A DNA stretch of 20,624 nucleotides, from assembly GCA_025966435.1 (NCBI GenBank), contig JAICRQ010000008.1, positions 1-20,624 on the forward strand. The letters run 5' to 3'. Source of the DNA: Anaerolineales bacterium (lineage in GTDB: Bacteria; Chloroflexota; Anaerolineae; Anaerolineales; Villigracilaceae). Positions 14,242 to 20,624 of the stretch are shown here, one piece after another (position 1 is the stretch's first letter; each line of letters opens with the position of its first letter). The notes under the pieces were generated by a model. The model saw only the letters and a list, made by a program, of their open reading frames with translations, ran no database searches and had not been told where the DNA came from. A program made the translations under genes and the position numbers.

Positions 14242-14381
14242 GTCATTGCGAGGAGTGACACTTACACCGCTCCTATTCAATTTACTGTGTGATTGCTCAC
14301 CTGCACGGCGTGCGGCGCACACCTGTCCTGGCGTACGGTGCCAGGAAGAGTCGTCGGGAAGTACACCCTCCTCGCAATGAC
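14242..14381. repeat. Intergenic fold-back element with GTCATTGCGAGGAG ends, copy 3, carrying an inserted core
   Basis: GTCATTGCGAGGAG (14242-14255) and CTCCTCGCAATGAC (14368-14381) are perfect 14-bp inverted ends. The interior differs from copies 1 and 2 and includes bases 14316-14344, which match the core of the palindrome at 10829-10857 at 27 of 29. No reading frame of note. It lies in the ffh leader. Confidence 0.85.
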
Positions 14382-14402
14382 ATATCGTCAGTGTAGGCGG
14401 GC

Positions 14403-14431
14403 ATTGTAGTGCGGAAGTAGATGGAGGTCAA
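14403..14431 (-). promoter_or_regulatory. Sigma-70-type promoter for ffh
   Basis: On the minus strand TTGACC (14431-14426), 17-bp spacer, TACAAT (14408-14403): 5 of 6 at each hexamer. Its -35 is only 11 bp from the -35 of the divergent tRNA promoter. Confidence 0.75.
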
Positions 14432-14442
14432 GAGACCCTTGC

Positions 14443-14471
14443 TTGACAATCCCTATATCCCCTAGTAAAAT
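14443..14471 (+). promoter_or_regulatory. Consensus promoter for the tRNA operon
   Basis: Perfect TTGACA (14443-14448), 17-bp spacer, TAAAAT (14466-14471). Start near 14478 would leave about 20 nt of 5' leader before tRNA-Phe for RNase P removal. Confidence 0.88.
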
Positions 14472-14498
14472 CACGGACGCTTAACAAGTAAAAGTCTG

Positions 14499-14571
14499 GC
14501 CGAGATAGCTCAGTTGGTAGAGCACGCGACTGAAAATCGCGGTGTCCCCAGTTCGATCCTGGGTCTCGGCA
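14499..14571 (+). tRNA. tRNA-Phe (GAA)
   Basis: 73 nt fold into a standard cloverleaf: acceptor GCCGAGA/TCTCGGC, D-arm GCTC/GAGC, anticodon stem CGCGA/TCGCG with loop CTGAAAA, T-arm CCCAG/CTGGG with TTCGATC, discriminator A. CCA is not encoded and must be added by the CCA-adding enzyme. Confidence 0.97.
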
Positions 14572-14599
14572 CTCTCGGTCAGAAGCAACGACCAGAACT

Positions 14600-14671
14600 G
14601 CGGGCGTAGTACAGTGGTAGTACGTCTCCTTGCCAAGGAGAAGGTCGTGGGTTCGAATCCCATCGCCCGCT
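14600..14671 (+). tRNA. tRNA-Gly (GCC)
   Basis: 72 nt: acceptor GCGGGCG/CGCCCGC, D-arm GTAC/GTAC, anticodon stem TCTCC/GGAGA with loop TTGCCAA, T-arm GTGGG/CCCAT with TTCGAAT (one G-T pair), discriminator T. No encoded CCA. It lies 28 nt after tRNA-Phe in the same transcript. Confidence 0.97.
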
Positions 14672-14688
14672 CAGCAATTTTAACAAAT

Positions 14689-14760
14689 GGCGTCGTGGCC
14701 AAGTGGTAAGGCAAGGGTCTGCAAAACCCTCATTCAGGGGTTCGAATCCCCTCGACGCCT
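14689..14760 (+). tRNA. tRNA-Cys (GCA)
   Basis: 72 nt: acceptor GGCGTCG/CGACGCC, D-arm GCC/GGC, anticodon stem AGGGT/ACCCT with loop CTGCAAA, T-arm AGGGG/CCCCT with TTCGAAT, discriminator T (U73 is a cysteine identity base). No encoded CCA. Last gene of the operon, 34 nt before the terminator. Confidence 0.97.
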
Positions 14761-14794
14761 CTCAACAATTTACAACGGTGTTCGACAAAGAACT

Positions 14795-14815
14795 GACGCC
14801 TTGCGGCGTCTTTTT
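14795..14815 (+). terminator. Intrinsic terminator of the tRNA operon
   Basis: GACGCC (14795-14800), loop TTGC, GGCGTC (14805-14810), then five Ts. Confidence 0.9.
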
Positions 14816-14867
14816 GTTCTTAACAGTTTTATTATTCCGTTGTCACTAAGCGAACTCCACTTTGTTT

Positions 14868-14873
14868 TATAAT
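14868..14873 (+). promoter_or_regulatory. Likely -10 element for the giant sensor gene
   Basis: A perfect TATAAT 54 nt before the ATG at 14928. No -35 is found at 16-18 bp (TTGTCA lies 22 bp away), so it may need an activator or be weak. Confidence 0.45.
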
Positions 14874-14927
14874 GATTTCATGCTTCATTGAAAACATTGC
14901 TTACATGCTTAGAGAGTTAGATATTGA

Positions 14928-17900
14928 ATGAAAATCCTGTACGTTGAAGATGAGACTGCACACGTCATGCTGACAGAAAGGGTTCTGGAAGAGAATCTAC
15001 ATGACGGATTCAAGTTAATTCACGCAGAAACAATCGAAGCCGCCCTCAGGCTTCTCGAAACGGAACCGGACATTGATGTTGTCCTGACGGATCTACGCCT
15101 GCCCGATGGAACCGGCCTGGATCTGCTTCTAAAAGTTCGGGAGCGTACTTCGCCTCCGGCCGTCGTTTTGGTCACAGGACAAGGGGATCAGGAAGTGGCA
15201 GTTACAGCGTTGAAGTCTGGCGCTGCAGACTACCTTGTCAAACAGAGCGATTATTTGCACCGCCTGCCGGTTGTCATCAGCAATGCAATTGCTCAAAATC
15301 GTTACCTGCGCGAGCAGCAAGCTTTATATCGGGCAGAGGTCCGTTACCAGTCTCTTGTCGAGCAGATCACAGCAGTTGTATTTTTGGACCAGACCAATGA
15401 GGAGCAAACGACCATCTATATGAGTCCCCGCATCGAGGAACTGACCGGCTACACGGCAGAAGAGTGGTGCGTTGATCGAAATTTGTGGACATCCTCTATT
15501 CATCCGGATGATCGCGAACGTATCGTCCGGAAGGATACAGAAACGAACCAAAGCGGGGAGCGTTTCCTTGAAGAATATCGCTTGATCAGGCGTGATGGCA
15601 CCATTGTATGGGTCAAGGAAGATACAAACCTTATCCGCGATCAGGAGGGACAACCGCTCTACTGGCAGGGTATTCTGCTGGATATCACAAAGGAAAAAGA
15701 GAATGAAGCTGCCCTCCAGAGACAGCTTGAGGAACTGGCAGTCCTTCATTCTGCCTCTCTGGCTGCGTCCAATGCACTGGATATCGACAAGTTAATCGAG
15801 CAGGTTACGAATATTATCGGGGATGCACTCTATCCAGATAATTTCGGAATCTTATTGTTAGACAGAACTAAAAACACACTCAAGCCACATCGCTCTTATC
15901 GAGGTACAACCGTAGAAAATCTTTCTGCGGACTTTCCGATTACACAGGGCATTACTGGAAAAGCTGCCCAGACAGGAAAGTCGATTCGAACGGGGGATGT
16001 AAAAAAGGAAGCGTCATATATGGAGGTCACAGGGGGAGTGCAGTCTGAGCTTTGTGTGCCAATCATTTCGCATGGACGGGTCACCGGTGTAATTAATAGT
16101 GAGAGCAAGAAGCAAAATGCATATTCACAGAAGGATGAGCGTCTTCTTACGACCATTGCCCACACGCTTGCAACTGCAACAGATAAATTAAGATCCTTCG
16201 AGGAAGCCCGGCAACGCGCTACAGAACTCGAAGCTCTTTACCAAGCCTCCCGCTCGCTGGCTCTAAGCCTTGAACCGGAAATCATCGGGAAAAACCTGGT
16301 CACAACCATGGATGAGATGCTGGGATATGAGTTTGCAGCCGTGTACTTGTTAGAGGATCAGACCCAGACCCTTGCTCTCCTGGCCGTTACGCAAGAAGCA
16401 CAAGGTCCAGAAAACTTCGAGAGCAACATGTCTTCCTTTTTCAGCCAGAAGATTCCCTTGAAGGTTGGCATTCTCGGCTGGGTGGCAAAACATGGACAAT
16501 CTGTTCGCGTTGATGACGTTACCAAGAACACACGCTATCTTGGTGTTCTCAAGAACATCAAATCCGAACTCTGCGTTCCATTGGTTGCACGCGGCAAAGT
16601 GATTGGAGTCCTCAACATCGAGTCCCCGCAGCTCAATGCATACTCAGAAAGAGATGAGAACCTGCTAACTGCACTCGCTAACTCCGCTGCAATTGCCCTT
16701 GAAAATGCCCGTCTTTACAAATCGGAGCTGGCTCGGCGAGAGCAAGCTGAAACCCTGCGGACAGCGACCGCTGCCCTATCCACCGCACTGGAGATGGATA
16801 CTCTCTATGAGATCATTCTCGACTCAGTCTCGAAACTCGTGCCGTACGACCATGCTTCGATCGAGATTATAAAACAAGGATGTCTGGAACTCGTGGCGGA
16901 GCATGATCGCCTAAAAGGGCAGCATATTGAACGTAAGGATGCCTGGAACTCAAAGCAATGGGAGGATTGGAAGGACCTATGGAAGGGTCAATACCGTCCC
17001 CTCATCTTATCGGATGCTCAACTCGAGGACGACCCAAATAAGATTACAAATCACCAATCGATTCGCAGTTGGATGCGTATACCTATGGTTGCCGGGGAGA
17101 AGGTATTTGGGCTGATCAATCTGGAAAGCAAACGGACAAATTTATTCACAGAAGAACATGCAGGTATTCTTCAGACGTTTGCCAACCAGGCAGGTATTGC
17201 GATTGAGAAGGCACAGCTTTATCAAGATGCGTTGCGAGCCGCGGACCGCCGCGCCGTGTTGCATCGCATCAGCCAGGATATTGTCCGTTTCACACAGGAT
17301 TCGGAACAAATCTATACAGCCATTCATGAGGCAGCGCAGAAATTGATGCGCTGCGATGTATTTATTATCTCGCTTCACGATGAGAAAACGGATCAAAATA
17401 TTTCTGTTTACACCGTGGAAGCGGGAAGTCGGTATCCACCTGAGGGGGTGCCAGCAGAGCAAGGACTTACTGCATTTGTCACCAACAAAGGAAAAAGTAT
17501 TATTCTGAGAAATGAGGCGGAAATCGAGGAAAGAGGGGTGCTTCATTTCGGCTCACCCACTCATGTTCAGTCTGTCGTGGCGGTTCCATTGCGCGTTAAC
17601 GATCAAGTGATCGGGATGATCTCAGTGCAGAGTTACCAAGCTTACGCTTATGATGTGGAAGAGCAATCCCTACTCGAAATGCTGGCTACACATGCAGCAA
17701 CTGCTATCGAAAACAACCGTCTATTTGAACTGGAACAAAAAAGACGCCAGGAAGCAGAAAATTTGCGGCAAGCGGCAGCCGTCATATCATCCACACTGGA
17801 TACGGACAATGTCGTGGAACAGATCCTCATGGCTCTTAAGCAAGTGATCCCCTACGACAATGCCAGTGTCTTCTTCCATGAAGGAGATCATCTGCGGATC

Positions 17901-20624
17901 GCCATGGCGCATGGATACCCTCATGCCAGAGAATTGACGAATTCCACTTATCCAGCTAATAACGAGCTGTTTCATCTCGTTCGAGAGAGCCGTCGTCCTA
18001 TCTTCTTAGAAGATGCACAAAAAGACCTGCGCTTCAAAAATTGGGGAGGAGCGCATACCGTTCATGGCTGGATGGCAATTCCTCTCATTGCAAGGGGTGG
18101 AGTGATTGGGTTTATCACGTTAGATAGTTACGAACCCAGTGTATACAATGAGTCTATTATTGAAACCGCTATGGCGTTTGCAAATCAGGCGGCTGCGGGA
18201 ATTGATAATGCCCGGCTTTTCCAGGAACAAAGCCGGCGTTCGAAAATCATCGAGGCATTGGCAGATATTGCCAATGATATCGCCACGACCCGCGAGGCCC
18301 TGCCCGCGTTGGATCAGATCACACAGCGTGCCCTTGACCTGCTCCATGCGAATCATGTTGCCATCTATCTGCTTCAAGACGACGGTATTACGTTGAGGAC
18401 AGTGGCCGCGCATGGGACGTATCGGAACGAATTGCTGGCACATACACGGAAAGTTGGTGAGGGGATTACAGGAAATGTGTTCCTTAAGGGAAAACCGGAA
18501 ATTGTTAACGACACCCGTGAAGATCCACGCAGAGTCGTTATCCCGGGTACACCTGAAGGAGCAAACAGGATCGAGAGCTTAATGTCTTCCCCGCTGAGCC
18601 TGCGTGGGAGGACAATCGGGGTGATAAACGCCTGGAGACTTAAGCAAGATGGCTTGTTCAACGAGACTGAATTGAACTTCCTTGTCGGAATCGCACACCA
18701 GGTATCGATCTGTATCGAATCAGGCAGGCTGTTTCAGGAGACAAACCGTCAGGCGCAGGAGGCGGCCGCGATTGCCGAGGTCGGTCGAGATATTTCAGCC
18801 ACCCTTCAGCTCGATACGGTGCTCGAGCGAATCGCCTCATATGCCATGAATTTGCTCCAGGCGGAGACCAGCGCCGTGTATCTGGCAAACGCAGCAACTC
18901 CAACGCTTCAGGCAATTGCGGCGCTCGGCGTCGATTCGGAAGAAATCAAAAGTGATCCCATCGTCCTTGGTACAGGAATCATCGGAAATATCGCCCTGCA
19001 AAGCGTTGGAGAAATTGTAAATAATACTGCCAATCATCCACGTGGAATCACCGTACGAGGCACAGAGATAAACCTGCTTGAGCATCTTATGGCAGTGCCG
19101 ATTCTTCTAAAAGATAAGCATACAGGTTTACTCGCTGTCTGGCGCACCGGGTCGGGCGCGGAGTTCGCGCCGCGGGAACTGGAGTTCCTTACGAGCCTTG
19201 CAAGGCAAACGGCGGTTGCAATTGAGAACGCGCGATTATTTAAGGAAGTACAGCGTCGCTTGCAAGAACTGGAAACCATCAATCGGATTTCTACATCCCT
19301 GCGGATAACGCAGTCATTCGATGAGATGCTGCCCATCCTCCTGAATGAAACGCTGCAACTTGCGGGCACCTCTCATGGCTCCATCTGGCTCTACGACCAT
19401 ACCTCCGACAGGCTCGTCCAGCGTGTGGCCAGCGGTATGGAAACCAGCCTCAGACAAAAATCATTAAGTCCGATGGAAGGGATTGTCGGATATACCTTTA
19501 GAACCGGAAGGACGTATCGCTCATCCGAGTTGAAAAATGACTCATTGCTCTTCGAGGCTGAGCGGGATAGCATGATCCCAGGGTATGGTGCCATTTGTAT
19601 ACCGATCCAATCCACAGCAGGTCCGGTAGGTGTGCTGGTTGTGGTTATGGAAATGGAACGACAAATCACAGAGGAGATCAATCTTCTATCTATACTCGCC
19701 GAAATCGCAGGTAATTCCATCCATCGCGCCCAGCTATACGACCAAAGTCAGAGACAGGTGCGGCGATTGACATCGCTGCGGGATATCGACTCTGCGATTG
19801 CATCCTCCTTCGACTTGCGCCTGACGTTGAACATCTTAATGGATCAGACAGTCAGCCACCTCAATATCGATGCAGTAAATATTGGGCTCTATCATCCAGA
19901 CTTGCAAAGCCTCACATACCTGAATGGCGTTGGATTCACAATCCCCTCTCCTTCGCGTCCACAGGTCCGCATGGGAGAAGGGCTTGCCGGACAAGTGCTC
20001 ATTAAACAGCAAACCTGCCATATCACGAACCTTCAAAATGCTCCAGAAACAACAAACGAAGTACTTGTCAAGCGAGAGGGGTTCGTGACCTATATAGGCA
20101 TCCCACTGATTGTCAAGGGGCAAATCAAGGGAGTCTTTGAAATATTTCATCGCTCCCCTCTTTCACCGACCCCCGATTGGATGGAGTTTTTGCATACTCT
20201 GGCGGGTCAGGCGGCTATCGCAATAGACAGCGCCCAGCTGTTCGAAAACTTACAGCGCTCGAATCAGGAACTGATCCAGGCGTATGACACGACACTGGAA
20301 GGCTGGGCACGCGCGCTGGAACTTCGCGACCGAGAAACAGAGGGTCATACACGGCGCGTCACAGAGACGACCATGCGGCTGGCGAGATACATTGGCGTCA
20401 ACGACACGGAAATGGTAAACATTTACCGTGGCGTACTGCTCCACGATATTGGCAAAATGGGTGTTCCAGATCACATCTTGAAGAAGGAGGGCAAGCTTAC
20501 CGAGGAGGAGTGGGGGGAGATGCGCCGGCATCCTGTATATGCTTACAATCTTCTTTCCCCCATTACATTCCTGCGGGGCGTACTGGATATTCCCTACTGT
20601 CATCATGAGCGCTGGGATGGAAAA
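14928..20624 (+). CDS. Giant REC-PAS-GAF(x9)-HD-GYP signalling protein, 3' end cut by the window (at least 1899 aa)
   Basis: I read this frame codon by codon to the window edge with no stop. The receiver domain (1-120) has E7-D8-E9, phosphoacceptor D55, T83 and K105. A PAS domain with PAC-type end follows (about 138-258). Nine GAF domains then lie at about 285-435, 449-595, 623-763, 791-932, 958-1098, 1121-1268, 1294-1438, 1463-1604 and 1628-1772. Most end in a helix like AIENARLF that leads into a linker. The HD-GYP domain starts near 1785, with H1807, the HD pair H1839-D1840, K1843, H1868 and HHERWDGK at 1892-1899; the next codons should give GYP. This class hydrolyses c-di-GMP. No transmembrane helix, histidine-kinase domain or GGDEF is present. 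Start ATG has only a weak ribosome site. Ligands of the GAF domains are unknown. Confidence 0.93.
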   Translation, partial: MKILYVEDETAHVMLTERVLEENLHDGFKLIHAETIEAALRLLETEPDIDVVLTDLRLPDGTGLDLLLKVRERTSPPAVVLVTGQGDQEVAVTALKSGAADYLVKQSDYLHRLPVVISNAIAQNRYLREQQALYRAEVRYQSLVEQITAVVFLDQTNEEQTTIYMSPRIEELTGYTAEEWCVDRNLWTSSIHPDDRERIVRKDTETNQSGERFLEEYRLIRRDGTIVWVKEDTNLIRDQEGQPLYWQGILLDITKEKENEAALQRQLEELAVLHSASLAASNALDIDKLIEQVTNIIGDALYPDNFGILLLDRTKNTLKPHRSYRGTTVENLSADFPITQGITGKAAQTGKSIRTGDVKKEASYMEVTGGVQSELCVPIISHGRVTGVINSESKKQNAYSQKDERLLTTIAHTLATATDKLRSFEEARQRATELEALYQASRSLALSLEPEIIGKNLVTTMDEMLGYEFAAVYLLEDQTQTLALLAVTQEAQGPENFESNMSSFFSQKIPLKVGILGWVAKHGQSVRVDDVTKNTRYLGVLKNIKSELCVPLVARGKVIGVLNIESPQLNAYSERDENLLTALANSAAIALENARLYKSELARREQAETLRTATAALSTALEMDTLYEIILDSVSKLVPYDHASIEIIKQGCLELVAEHDRLKGQHIERKDAWNSKQWEDWKDLWKGQYRPLILSDAQLEDDPNKITNHQSIRSWMRIPMVAGEKVFGLINLESKRTNLFTEEHAGILQTFANQAGIAIEKAQLYQDALRAADRRAVLHRISQDIVRFTQDSEQIYTAIHEAAQKLMRCDVFIISLHDEKTDQNISVYTVEAGSRYPPEGVPAEQGLTAFVTNKGKSIILRNEAEIEERGVLHFGSPTHVQSVVAVPLRVNDQVIGMISVQSYQAYAYDVEEQSLLEMLATHAATAIENNRLFELEQKRRQEAENLRQAAAVISSTLDTDNVVEQILMALKQVIPYDNASVFFHEGDHLRIAMAHGYPHARELTNSTYPANNELFHLVRESRRPIFLEDAQKDLRFKNWGGAHTVHGWMAIPLIARGGVIGFITLDSYEPSVYNESIIETAMAFANQAAAGIDNARLFQEQSRRSKIIEALADIANDIATTREALPALDQITQRALDLLHANHVAIYLLQDDGITLRTVAAHGTYRNELLAHTRKVGEGITGNVFLKGKPEIVNDTREDPRRVVIPGTPEGANRIESLMSSPLSLRGRTIGVINAWRLKQDGLFNETELNFLVGIAHQVSICIESGRLFQETNRQAQEAAAIAEVGRDISATLQLDTVLERIASYAMNLLQAETSAVYLANAATPTLQAIAALGVDSEEIKSDPIVLGTGIIGNIALQSVGEIVNNTANHPRGITVRGTEINLLEHLMAVPILLKDKHTGLLAVWRTGSGAEFAPRELEFLTSLARQTAVAIENARLFKEVQRRLQELETINRISTSLRITQSFDEMLPILLNETLQLAGTSHGSIWLYDHTSDRLVQRVASGMETSLRQKSLSPMEGIVGYTFRTGRTYRSSELKNDSLLFEAERDSMIPGYGAICIPIQSTAGPVGVLVVVMEMERQITEEINLLSILAEIAGNSIHRAQLYDQSQRQVRRLTSLRDIDSAIASSFDLRLTLNILMDQTVSHLNIDAVNIGLYHPDLQSLTYLNGVGFTIPSPSRPQVRMGEGLAGQVLIKQQTCHITNLQNAPETTNEVLVKREGFVTYIGIPLIVKGQIKGVFEIFHRSPLSPTPDWMEFLHTLAGQAAIAIDSAQLFENLQRSNQELIQAYDTTLEGWARALELRDRETEGHTRRVTETTMRLARYIGVNDTEMVNIYRGVLLHDIGKMGVPDHILKKEGKLTEEEWGEMRRHPVYAYNLLSPITFLRGVLDIPYCHHERWDGK

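Noticed and set aside
5254..14381. Fold-back elements considered as a CRISPR array or insertion sequence
   Set aside because: The copies are kilobases apart, have inverted rather than direct repeated ends, no spacers, no cas genes and no transposase.
14481..14714. Minus-strand frame resembling a small protein (AERAMGFEPTTFSLARRRTT)
   Set aside because: It is the reverse complement of the tRNA-Phe and tRNA-Gly genes; such antisense-tRNA peptides are a well-known mis-annotation.

Overview
The window reads as chromosomal DNA of an environmental Chloroflexota bacterium, probably of the class Anaerolineae. This assignment is inference: it rests on the gene set (a topoisomerase I with an extra N-terminal zinc ribbon, a methyltransferase paired with a tiny YLDPGSGS protein, a huge multi-GAF sensor) and on the style of the dispersed intergenic repeats, not on a database search. 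Base composition looks balanced to moderately GC-rich by eye.

Positions 1-11300 are almost entirely minus strand. After the 3' end of greA (plus strand, closed by a two-way terminator at 169-197), nine housekeeping or conserved genes read leftward in this transcription order: rpsP, khpA, rimM, dprA, manC, topA, a 61-codon YLDPGSGS membrane protein, a methyltransferase that overlaps it, and a two-helix membrane protein of unknown role. Upstream of rpsP lies a compact signalling operon: a His-rich small membrane protein, an OmpR/PhoB-family response regulator and an intramembrane-type histidine kinase. Its promoter carries two TTCACAA half-sites 11 bp apart, which suggests autoregulation.

Positions 11388-12906 hold two plus-strand genes of unknown function. 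The first (11424) has a near-consensus promoter that places transcription start at or next to the ATG, implying a leaderless mRNA. The second is a four-helix membrane protein. A strong symmetric terminator (12866-12906) separates it from the convergent ffh gene. In many bacteria ffh sits directly beside rpsP-khpA-rimM; here about 4 kb of signalling and lineage-type genes lie between them, and trmD and rplS are missing from their usual place after rimM.

Positions 14403-14815 contain back-to-back promoters for ffh (leftward) and for a tRNA-Phe, tRNA-Gly, tRNA-Cys operon (rightward), the latter closed by a clear terminator. From 14928 to the right edge runs one uninterrupted reading frame of at least 1899 codons: REC, PAS, nine GAF domains and an HD-GYP domain cut just before its GYP tripeptide. 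It is probably a very large c-di-GMP phosphodiesterase and is the most striking object here.

Two families of small palindromic repeats are scattered between genes: three elements bounded by GTCATTGCGAGGAG-type inverted ends (5254, 8418, 14242) and three TGTAGG palindromes (106, 7610, 10811). They share a hairpin core, so the repeats look modular. No CRISPR array, insertion sequence, prophage or rRNA was seen.
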